From NCBI GenBank assembly GCA_947169245.1, contig CAMVPA010000026.1, positions 1 to 48,153 of the forward strand: a stretch of 48,153 bases of DNA, read 5' to 3'. Source of the DNA: an uncultured Prevotellaceae bacterium. Lineage in GTDB: Bacteria; Bacteroidota; Bacteroidia; Bacteroidales; Bacteroidaceae. The notes under the pieces are model-generated. The model was given only the letters and a program-made list of their open reading frames with translations. It searched no databases and was not told where the DNA came from. The translations under genes were made by a program, and so were the position numbers. Shown here one piece after another: positions 16,795 through 24,195 of this stretch (positions are counted from its first letter, which is position 1; each line of letters opens with the position of its first letter).

Positions 16795-17091
16795 GCAGCG
16801 AGTGCCATCCGAGCTTGCTCGAAGATGGCCGAGTCGCGATATTCGAAGACAAAGTCAACGAATAGAGCAGCGAGTGCCATCCGAGCTTGCTTGAAAGGCA
16901 ACGGGTAGGCGAGGCGACTGTTTCTGTTCCTGCGCCATTCAAGAAAGAATATTCCCTCAAGCAGTTCGTAGTCGTAACGCCAGACAACTATTTAGACTGG
17001 ATTGTCTAATAATCATACGCCGAACCGTCTAATTATTAGACAATCTGCATCCGCCGGGGCTAAATGCCTTGGCGGATTCGTTTTATTGGCG
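16795..17091. repeat. Nearly identical 297-base segment before permease 2 (matches 19529-19825)
   Basis: By direct reading, only two bases differ between the two copies (C/T in CATACGCCG and in CCGCCGG). Each holds 1.5 units of the AGCAGCGAGTGCC element, a coding-like stretch, the operator and the -33 region. Such identity implies recent duplication or gene conversion. Confidence 0.92.
16992..17041. promoter_or_regulatory. Operator before permease 2, copy 2
   Basis: Four half-sites: TTAGAC (16992), GTCTAA (17004), GTCTAA (17027) and TTAGAC (17036). The last two form the perfect palindrome GTCTAATTATTAGAC. The GTCTAA-to-TTAGAC box 17004-17041 is 38 bases, as in copies 1 and 3. Confidence 0.82.
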
Positions 17092-17099
17092 TACTTTTG
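17069..17099 (+). promoter_or_regulatory. Promoter of permease 2
   Basis: TTG at 17069-17071, 20 bases, TACTTTTG at 17092-17099. It lies 28 bases after the operator. The leader contains an AATAGTCAAATAGTAAA run (17111-17132). Confidence 0.82.
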
Positions 17100-17110
17100 C
17101 AAGTGAAATC

Positions 17111-17132
17111 GTAAAATAGTCAAATAGTAAAC
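17111..17132. repeat. AATAGTCAAATAG run in the permease 2 leader
   Basis: A related run lies at 36106-36138, where it encodes the end of FolP. Here it separates the promoter from the start codon. Confidence 0.5.
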
Positions 17133-17133
17133 G

Positions 17134-19527
17134 ATGAAGAGTTATTTCAAATTCCTGTCGAGAAACAAGGTTTATACGTTCATCGAGGCGTTCGGGATTG
17201 CGTTTGCGCTGGGATTCATCATCCTGCTACTGTCCTACGCCAAGACGGAATACAGCGTGGGCAAAAACATCAGGGGTGCCGACAATATCTATGTGCTGGG
17301 CACCGGCGACATGTTTGGCATGACGCTCGACACGCCGGTGGAGTTCTTTGCAGAGCAAAGCGGCGAAGCCGAGCGCTTCCACCAGTTTCCAGAGATTGGC
17401 ACTTGGACGCGCATCGTCAACGGCGTGGAAGAGGATGTCACGATGGGGGACGATTACTTCAAGGTGACGTCTGTGTTTATCGACTCCACTTTCTTCCAGC
17501 TGTTCGACTACGGGCTGACGGGATGCCCGCGGGAACGGGTGCTGACGAACGAGGACGAGGTCATCGTCTCCGAGTCGTTTGCCCGCAAGGCCTTCGCTGG
17601 CGAAGAGCCTGTGGGCAAGCGGTTGAAGGTGGGCGACAAGTTCTTCACCGTCTGCGGCGTCGTGGAGGACTTCGGGCGCAAGGATCTGTTCATGCACATC
17701 GACCTGTTCTTCAGCATCAAGCGGGCCTACAACTACTATCAGCGCATGGACAACTTCGGCAATACGCTGACCTTCCTGACGCTACGGCCTGGTACGGACA
17801 GCGGGGTGCTGGCTGGCAAACTGCTCAAGAAGTATGTAGAGTACTGGCCGGCCTTCTATGCCGAGGACTGCAGTACGGGCACCATGCTATGGGGCTCGAC
17901 GCTGACGCGCTTCGACAAGGCGTATTTCTCATCCAACAAGAGCTATAGCATCATCAAAAGCGGCAACCGAACGCTGGTCGATGTGCTGCTGCTCGTGGCC
18001 TTCGTCCTTTTGGCTTCTGCCTGCTTCAACTACGTGAACCTCACCGTCGCCCTGACGGGCAAGCGTGCCAAGGAGATGACCATGCGGCGCGTACTGGGCG
18101 AACAGGTGGTGGGCATCCGCTTCCGCTATTTCAAGGAGGCACTATTGTTCACCTTAGGATGTTTCCTCTTGGGCGTCCTCGTGGCCTGTCTGTTCCACTC
18201 GCTGTTCGAGGAATGGCTGGCGACGAGCATCCCGCTCATCCCCGACGGGCAGATGGTAGTGACGGGCATCGGGCTTCTGCTGGTACTGGCCTTGGTGTCC
18301 AGCGTCCTGCCATCGGCACTCGTGCTTCAGTTCAAACCTTTAGATGTGGTGAAAGGCACCTTCCAACTCAAAAACAAGATGGTGTTCAGCAAGGTCTTCA
18401 TCATCGTGCAAAATATCATCAGCATGACCTTGATAGCGGTGGCTATCACAATGACCCTGCAGATGCACCACCTGCTAACGCTGCCCATGGGCTATGAGAC
18501 TGAGGGACTCATATACGTCGAGGCCTGGGACATCGGCTATAAGCCTGAACGACAGGAGATTCTTCGGCAGCGTCTGCTCGCGTTGCCCCAGGTGGAGACC
18601 GTGGGAATGGCGGGCAGCATACCCTTCGGTCCATCGTACAACGGCCTGATTGATGCCGAGGGCAACAGGTCGTGGATTTGCTATTCGAGCATGGACACCA
18701 CGACGTTCCGCCTGCTGGGCTTCAAGGTCGTAGAACAATATTCCGCTCCGACGGACAGCCTCTGCTGGATAGACCGCAATACGAAAGCGCGTTACGGCAT
18801 CACGGATGCCCATCCCTGCATCGACTGGAACGACGGGGGAACGACGGGGGAAATCGTCATGCGACCCAAATACAAGGTGTGTGGCATCGTCGAGAACTAT
18901 CGTGCCGGCATGGCGAACGATGTTCCAAAGTTTGAGGACGGACACAACGTGATTCAACTGATGGGCCCCCGCGACTGGGCATGGAGACAAATCGTGAAGG
19001 TCAAGGGTGACCGTGCGGAAGCATTGGCCGCCGTCAGGAGGGTTTGTCAGGAAACGACAAAGGAAGTCACCGGCTATCCCAAGGAACTCAGTTGTACCTA
19101 CTTGGACGACCTCTTCAAAGACGCCTTGAGCAAGGAACGCCACACCATGCAGCTCGTCCTGTGCTTCATGTTCATCTCCATCCTCATCTCTGCCCTCGGC
19201 CTCTTCGCCATGTCCATCAACTATTGCGAACAGCACAGTAAGGAAATAGCCCTTCGCAAGATTATGGGTGCCACCGTGCGCGAATCTGCATGGAAACTGT
19301 CGTGGCCGTTCATCGCCCTGTCGCTGATTGCCATTGTCGTAGCTGTTCCCCTGTGTGTAAAGGTGATGAGATACTATCTGCAGGACTTCTATTACCAGAT
19401 AGCCTTCCCTTGGCTGGTCATTCCCTTAGCCGCCTGTATCGCCGTCCTCATCATTGTCTTGTCCGTCATAGGACAAACCGTGCGGATAGCCACCAGGAAT
19501 CCAATCGAAGGAATCAAGAACGAATAG
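17134..19527 (+). CDS. MacB/FtsX-type ABC permease 2
   Basis: 797 residues with the same layout as permease 1: N-terminal helix (about 13-32), periplasmic domain, three helices in the middle (from about 285), a coupling segment (AKEMTMRRVLGEQVVG, and later SKEIALRKIMGATVRE), second periplasmic domain and three helices, ending NPIEGIKNE. It has its own promoter and operator and is not in the same transcript as permease 1, from which the ATPase island separates it. Sequence similarity to permease 1 is distant, so these are separate components or alternatives sharing one ATPase. Confidence 0.94.
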   Translation: MKSYFKFLSRNKVYTFIEAFGIAFALGFIILLLSYAKTEYSVGKNIRGADNIYVLGTGDMFGMTLDTPVEFFAEQSGEAERFHQFPEIGTWTRIVNGVEEDVTMGDDYFKVTSVFIDSTFFQLFDYGLTGCPRERVLTNEDEVIVSESFARKAFAGEEPVGKRLKVGDKFFTVCGVVEDFGRKDLFMHIDLFFSIKRAYNYYQRMDNFGNTLTFLTLRPGTDSGVLAGKLLKKYVEYWPAFYAEDCSTGTMLWGSTLTRFDKAYFSSNKSYSIIKSGNRTLVDVLLLVAFVLLASACFNYVNLTVALTGKRAKEMTMRRVLGEQVVGIRFRYFKEALLFTLGCFLLGVLVACLFHSLFEEWLATSIPLIPDGQMVVTGIGLLLVLALVSSVLPSALVLQFKPLDVVKGTFQLKNKMVFSKVFIIVQNIISMTLIAVAITMTLQMHHLLTLPMGYETEGLIYVEAWDIGYKPERQEILRQRLLALPQVETVGMAGSIPFGPSYNGLIDAEGNRSWICYSSMDTTTFRLLGFKVVEQYSAPTDSLCWIDRNTKARYGITDAHPCIDWNDGGTTGEIVMRPKYKVCGIVENYRAGMANDVPKFEDGHNVIQLMGPRDWAWRQIVKVKGDRAEALAAVRRVCQETTKEVTGYPKELSCTYLDDLFKDALSKERHTMQLVLCFMFISILISALGLFAMSINYCEQHSKEIALRKIMGATVRESAWKLSWPFIALSLIAIVVAVPLCVKVMRYYLQDFYYQIAFPWLVIPLAACIAVLIIVLSVIGQTVRIATRNPIEGIKNE

Positions 19528-19528
19528 A

Positions 19529-19825
19529 GCAGCGAGTGCCATCCGAGCTTGCTCGAAGATGGCCGAGTCGCGATATTCGAAGACAAAGTCAACGAATAGA
19601 GCAGCGAGTGCCATCCGAGCTTGCTTGAAAGGCAACGGGTAGGCGAGGCGACTGTTTCTGTTCCTGCGCCATTCAAGAAAGAATATTCCCTCAAGCAGTT
19701 CGTAGTCGTAACGCCAGACAACTATTTAGACTGGATTGTCTAATAATCATACGCTGAACCGTCTAATTATTAGACAATCTGCATCCGCTGGGGCTAAATG
19801 CCTTGGCGGATTCGTTTTATTGGCG
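19529..19825. repeat. Nearly identical 297-base segment before permease 3 (matches 16795-17091)
   Basis: Second copy of the duplicated upstream region, beginning two bases after the permease 2 stop. Contains operator copy 3. Confidence 0.92.
19726..19775. promoter_or_regulatory. Operator before permease 3, copy 3
   Basis: Half-sites TTAGAC (19726), GTCTAA (19738), GTCTAA (19761) and TTAGAC (19770), with the same spacings as copy 2 and the same 38-base box. Confidence 0.82.
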
Positions 19826-19833
19826 TAACTTTG
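19803..19833 (+). promoter_or_regulatory. Promoter of permease 3 and the ATPase
   Basis: TTG at 19803-19805, 20 bases, TAACTTTG at 19826-19833, again 28 bases after the operator. The ATG is 12 bases downstream. Confidence 0.82.
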
Positions 19834-19845
19834 CAACAAAAAGAA

Positions 19846-22206
19846 ATGGAAATGTTTAGTATTATCAAATCATTAAACAAGCGCGGACAGCATAACTGGA
19901 CGAAGATCGTCTGTCTGGCCGTGGGACTGGCAGCAGGTGTCGTACTGTTGGGCAAGGTCGGCTTCGAACATTCGTGGGATGACTTCTTCCCTACGAGCAA
20001 CCGCATCTATGTGGTGTGTGAGGATATCATCATGGATGGTGAGTACAAACACTTTCCGCAAACGGCAGGTGCCATTGCCCCAGCTCTGAAGCGCTATTGT
20101 CCACAGGTAGAAGCAGCTACCCGTTACACCGCTTTTGCCTCGGACATGCCTATCGTGACCGATGACGACAAACGGGTGCGTACCAACTATGCCCTTGTTG
20201 ACAGTTGCTTCTTCGATGTGTTCCCTTTCCATGTTTTGGCTGGCAATCCCAAAAAGACGCTCAGTCAGGTGGACTATTGTATGATTCCCCGTTCGCTGGC
20301 CGAGAAACTTGGTGGCGATGTCGTAGGGAAGAAAGTCTATTACAACAAGCGTGGCGGATGGGAACTCACTGTTGGCGGCATCTATGAGGATATTCCCCTG
20401 AACTCCAAGCTTCACGGTATGGAGGTGATGGTGGCGATGCCGACAATCACCAAGATTATGTTTGATGGTCGCAACAACTGGGTAGGTAACGACCGCTATG
20501 AAGGGTATGTGCGTCTGGCAGAAGGCATCGGTCCCGACGACCTGAAACCGCAGATAGAGAAGATGAAACGGGAGAACCTGCCTCTGGAGGAATTGAAAAA
20601 GGCCGGTGTGGATATGGGATTCTCTGTGCAGGCATTGGAGGATTATCATTCCAAGGACGAAGGTACGCGACGTATGACTTGGATTCTCTCGCTGTTAGCA
20701 GCAGTGCTGATTGGCTGTGCCGTGATGAATTACCTGCTTCTCGTCATTGGCGGTATCAGCCGGCGTGCCCGTGAGATGGCTGTGCATCAGTGTTATGGCG
20801 CCGAGGCCCGCCATATATATAAAAAGGTGATGGCCGAAAGCGTCGTTCATCTGTTGTTGTCGTTGGCACTGGCGGCCCTGCTGCTCTTTGCGGTGAAGGA
20901 CACCGTAGAGGAACTCACGGGTGCACCGCTGCTGACCCTGCTGACGGTGGGCAGCAATGTGGGGATGATTGTGGTGACTTGTATCGTCGTACTTCTTATC
21001 ACTGGTCTTGTGCCCAGCTATATCTATACCCATATCCCCCTGGCTGCCGCCTTCAAGAACTACAACCAGAGTCATCGCCTGTGGAAACTCTTGTTGTTAG
21101 GTCTGCAGTTTGCCTCGGCCACGTTCCTCATCGTGTTGCTGATGGTCGTGGGCCGTCAGTACCGGATGATGGTACATGATGATGTGGGCTATGACTACTC
21201 CACCTTAGGCTCTGTCTTAGTAGATGGCGTTTCTACAGAACAGCGTCAGTTGACAATCGATGAACTGCGTAAAATGTCGTCTGTGAAGGGTGTGACAATG
21301 GCGTATGCCAACCTGACCGAACATCAGAGCGGCGACAATATCTATCTGCCTGGTGACGACCGTGAATATATGAATATTGCCGATCTCTATTTTGTCGGCG
21401 ACGGCTATTTCGATGTGATGGGCATCCCCGTGGTCTCTGGCCGCTACTTTACGGAGCAGACCGACACTTTGAACGAGGTGATGGTAAGCCGGAAGTTCGA
21501 GGAGCGCATGAAGGAACTGGCTGGGTGGGACCAGGCTGTAGGTAAACAGGTCAAGGTGACATCATTCGATAAACCTCATACCATCGTCGGCATCTTTGAG
21601 GATACCCGCATCGGCAGCATCACCAATCCCGACACCCGTCCTGCTGTCTGCTTCTATAGCCGCAAACCGGATCGGATGCATTATATCCTCATCCGTTTCC
21701 ACGACATGAACGGTCTGGAGGCTGCCAACAAGCGCGTCAAGGAATTGATGACAGACAATCCTGACATCTCTATCACGCCCTATAATCAGATGGTGACAGA
21801 ACTCTATACCGATGCCCATCGTTTCCGTACGACGGTGATGATTGGCGGACTGGTAGCATTGGTTATTGCCCTCATCGGACTCATTGGCTATCTGGCAGGT
21901 GAGATAGGTCGCCGGCAGAAGGAGATAGCCATCCGCAAGGTGAACGGTGCCAAAATCGCTGACGTACTCAAGCTGTTCCAGACAGACGTCTTGCGTGTCG
22001 CATTGCCAGCTACGGTGATAGGTGCTGTCGGTGCCTGGTATGTCGCCCGTCTGTGGTTGGAGCAGTTCAGTGAGAAGGCTCTGCTTTCATCCCTCATCTT
22101 TGTGGGCGGTGCATTGGTGGTGATTATCGTCATCCTTAGCGTTGTTTGCCTGGGCTGCTATCGCGTGGCTACCAGTAATCCCGTTGATTATTTAAAGAAC
22201 GAATAA
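19846..22206 (+). CDS. MacB/FtsX-type ABC permease 3
   Basis: Start set at ATG 19846 (MEMFSIIKSLNKRGQ) because the longer frame from 19798 would include the promoter. 786 residues: N-terminal helix, periplasmic domain (YVVCEDI...), middle helices from about 275, coupling segments (SRRAREMAVHQCYGAEARH and RRQKEIAIRKVNGAKIADV), a second periplasmic domain and three final helices, ending NPVDYLKNE. It is followed after 13 bases by the ATPase gene. A typical ABC permease with no ATPase domain of its own. Confidence 0.94.
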   Translation: MEMFSIIKSLNKRGQHNWTKIVCLAVGLAAGVVLLGKVGFEHSWDDFFPTSNRIYVVCEDIIMDGEYKHFPQTAGAIAPALKRYCPQVEAATRYTAFASDMPIVTDDDKRVRTNYALVDSCFFDVFPFHVLAGNPKKTLSQVDYCMIPRSLAEKLGGDVVGKKVYYNKRGGWELTVGGIYEDIPLNSKLHGMEVMVAMPTITKIMFDGRNNWVGNDRYEGYVRLAEGIGPDDLKPQIEKMKRENLPLEELKKAGVDMGFSVQALEDYHSKDEGTRRMTWILSLLAAVLIGCAVMNYLLLVIGGISRRAREMAVHQCYGAEARHIYKKVMAESVVHLLLSLALAALLLFAVKDTVEELTGAPLLTLLTVGSNVGMIVVTCIVVLLITGLVPSYIYTHIPLAAAFKNYNQSHRLWKLLLLGLQFASATFLIVLLMVVGRQYRMMVHDDVGYDYSTLGSVLVDGVSTEQRQLTIDELRKMSSVKGVTMAYANLTEHQSGDNIYLPGDDREYMNIADLYFVGDGYFDVMGIPVVSGRYFTEQTDTLNEVMVSRKFEERMKELAGWDQAVGKQVKVTSFDKPHTIVGIFEDTRIGSITNPDTRPAVCFYSRKPDRMHYILIRFHDMNGLEAANKRVKELMTDNPDISITPYNQMVTELYTDAHRFRTTVMIGGLVALVIALIGLIGYLAGEIGRRQKEIAIRKVNGAKIADVLKLFQTDVLRVALPATVIGAVGAWYVARLWLEQFSEKALLSSLIFVGGALVVIIVILSVVCLGCYRVATSNPVDYLKNE

Positions 22207-22219
22207 GAAAAGAGAAATT

Positions 22220-22894
22220 ATGATTAAGTTAGAAAACATTCAGAAGGTGTTCCGCACGGAAGAGGTGGAGACCGTTGCCCTCGGGGGCGTGTCGTTTGAA
22301 GTAAAGAAAGGTGAGTTCGTGGCCATCATGGGGCCGTCGGGCTGTGGTAAGTCAACATTGCTCAACATCCTGGGCTTGTTGGACAATCCCACCAGCGGTA
22401 AATACTGGCTCGACGGTGAAAATGTGGGCAGTCTGAAGGAGAGCCAGCGCACCAAGGTTCGCAAGGGACAGATTGGCTTCGTGTTCCAGAGCTTCAACCT
22501 GATTGACGAGCTCAATGTGGAAGAGAATGTAGAGTTGCCTTTGACCTACCTCGGTGTGCCGAAGAAGGAGCGCAAGCAGCGCGTGGAAGAGGTGCTGCGC
22601 CGCATGGCCATCTCGCATCGTGCCCACCACTTCCCCCAGCAACTCAGCGGCGGACAGCAGCAGCGTGTGGCTATTGCCCGTGCCGTGGTGATGAATCCCA
22701 AACTGATCCTCGCCGATGAGCCGACGGGTAACCTCGACTCGAAGAACGGCCTGGAGGTGATGCAGCTGCTCACCCAACTGAATCAGGAAGGCACCACCGT
22801 GCTGATGGTGACCCACTCAGAGCGCGATGCCGGCTATGCCCAGCGCATCATCAACATGCTCGACGGTCAGGTGGTGCCGGAAGTAAGTCTTTAA
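22220..22894 (+). CDS. ABC transporter ATPase, LolD/MacB type
   Basis: Energises the permeases on the cytoplasmic face. 224 residues with Walker [10 protein letters not shown] at 38-46, Q-loop in [10 protein letters not shown], signature [14 protein letters not shown], Walker [13 protein letters not shown] and a switch His in MVTHS. This is the only ATPase with the three permeases, so it probably serves all of them; that is inference. It ends before a strong bidirectional terminator. Confidence 0.95.
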   Translation: MIKLENIQKVFRTEEVETVALGGVSFEVKKGEFVAIMGPSGCGKSTLLNILGLLDNPTSGKYWLDGENVGSLKESQRTKVRKGQIGFVFQSFNLIDELNVEENVELPLTYLGVPKKERKQRVEEVLRRMAISHRAHHFPQQLSGGQQQRVAIARAVVMNPKLILADEPTGNLDSKNGLEVMQLLTQLNQEGTTVLMVTHSERDAGYAQRIINMLDGQVVPEVSL

Positions 22895-22903
22895 TATCTG
22901 AAC

Positions 22904-22945
22904 AAAAAAGCAAAAGTGGGCGAATTCACCCACTTTTGCTTTTTT
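22904..22945. terminator. Bidirectional terminator between the ABC operon and tRNA-Pro
   Basis: A perfect 17-base inverted repeat (AAAAAAGCAAAAGTGGG and its complement) with an 8-base loop, with T runs in both directions. Confidence 0.92.
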
Positions 22946-22949
22946 CCTG

Positions 22950-23022
22950 TCGGGATGAGGCGACTCGAACGCCCGACCCCTACGTCCCGAACGTAGTGCG
23001 CTACCAACTGCGCTACATCCCG
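22950..23022 (-). tRNA. tRNA-Pro (anticodon CGG)
   Basis: On the minus strand CGGGATG pairs perfectly with CATCCCG, followed by discriminator A; no CCA is encoded. D arm GCGC-AGTTGGTA-GCGC; anticodon arm CTACG-TTCGGGA-CGTAG; variable loop GGGTC; T arm GGGCG-TTCGAGT-CGCCT (one weak pair). Anticodon CGG reads CCG proline codons. Confidence 0.95.
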
Positions 23023-23049
23023 ATACAGTGGTTTTTTGGAAACCGGCTG

Positions 23050-23057
23050 CAAAGGTA
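23050..23057 (-). promoter_or_regulatory. -7 box for tRNA-Pro
   Basis: Reads TACCTTTG on the minus strand, 28 bases before the mature 5' end. No clear TTTG lies 20 bases upstream. Confidence 0.55.
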
Positions 23058-23097
23058 CGGCATTTTTTTGAATTACGCGCACTTTTTGGGAAAAAAA

Positions 23098-23129
23098 TTT
23101 GCTGTAATGGCAAAAAAGACCTACCTTTG
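23098..23129 (+). promoter_or_regulatory. Promoter of the pectinesterase gene
   Basis: TTTG at 23098-23101, 20 bases, TACCTTTG at 23122-23129; the chosen ATG is 8 bases on, so the leader is very short. Confidence 0.8.
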
Positions 23130-23136
23130 CAACCAA

Positions 23137-24195
23137 ATGACTAAAAACCGTCTACTAATCGTTGCATTCACGCTGTTTTCCACGGCTCTGCTGATGGCAA
23201 AGCCGCGATGTCTTGTTGTGAAAGCTGGCGATGCCGAGAGTTTCCTGGCTGTTCTTGAGGAGGCTGGGCGTCTGAATGCAGATTCGGCCTCGGAGCGCCT
23301 GTTCATTCTTATTCCCAACGGCTATTATGACTTGGGCGACCGGGTGCTGACACCTATCCTGGGCCATAACCTTGCGCTGGTGGGCGAGAGCATGGAGGGG
23401 ACTATTATCCGTAATGCGCCGCTTGTGGAGAACGAGGGTATTAGCAAAACGGCTACGCTGCTGAACCGTGGTGTCAACACCTATCTGCTCGACCTGACGC
23501 TGAAGAACGACCTGGACTACTACCATAGCGGCCCTGCGGGGCGTGCCGTGTGTTGGCAGGACAAGGGCTATCGCGCCATCTTCAAGCGCGTGCGCATGCT
23601 GTCCTATCAGGACACTTACTACAGCCATAGTGAGGAGTGCCAGCACTATTTTGAGGACAGCGAGATTCACGGTACGGTAGACTTTATTTGCGGAGCGGGC
23701 GACGTTTTCTTCAACCGCTGTCTCATTGTTACTGAGAAGTGTATTGAGTCTGCCCACAATGTGATTGCCGCTCCCCGTACGTCGACATCCAAGTGGGGCT
23801 TCGTGTTCAACGAGTGTACCATCCGTAACCTTGTGTCGCCCTTCCACTTTGCCCGTGGCTGGCACACACATCCGCGTTGCGTCTGGCTACACACGCGTTT
23901 GGAGACTCCCGAAATGTTGCAGCCAGAGCGTTACGACCCCTACGGCATACGGTCGGTCGAGAACGACTTCTTCGAGTTCCACACAATGGACGCTCAGGGA
24001 CGTGACATCACGCCGAAGTCGAATCGCGTGACTTTCGTTCACGGCAACGACACTAATACCGTTGAGACGATAATTCCTGCCGATGAGGCCGCCCGCTTCA
24101 CGCTCAGGAACGTGTTCCCCGACTGGAAACCCGACGAGGTGAGCCGGCGGCTGGAGCGTAAGGCGCTGAAGTTGCGCCGGCGCTACTTGCGGTAG
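23137..24195 (+). CDS. Pectin methylesterase (carbohydrate esterase family 8)
   Basis: Removes methyl groups from homogalacturonan. Start at ATG 23137 (MTKNRLLIVAFTLFSTALLM, a signal peptide); the frame upstream runs through the promoter and the tRNA gene. A right-handed beta-helix with family motifs: AVCWQDKGYRAIF with RVRMLSYQDTYYS (the QDT catalytic loop), then EIHGTVDFICGAGDVFF (the DFxxG loop with the nucleophilic Asp). 352 residues. There is no SusC/D pair beside it, so pectin uptake is encoded elsewhere. Its 3' end overlaps the convergent gene by 13 bases. Confidence 0.9.
   Translation: MTKNRLLIVAFTLFSTALLMAKPRCLVVKAGDAESFLAVLEEAGRLNADSASERLFILIPNGYYDLGDRVLTPILGHNLALVGESMEGTIIRNAPLVENEGISKTATLLNRGVNTYLLDLTLKNDLDYYHSGPAGRAVCWQDKGYRAIFKRVRMLSYQDTYYSHSEECQHYFEDSEIHGTVDFICGAGDVFFNRCLIVTEKCIESAHNVIAAPRTSTSKWGFVFNECTIRNLVSPFHFARGWHTHPRCVWLHTRLETPEMLQPERYDPYGIRSVENDFFEFHTMDAQGRDITPKSNRVTFVHGNDTNTVETIIPADEAARFTLRNVFPDWKPDEVSRRLERKALKLRRRYLR

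Noticed and set aside
22936..23136. N-terminal extension of the pectinesterase frame
   Set aside because: It runs through the tRNA gene and the promoter; a signal peptide begins at 23137.
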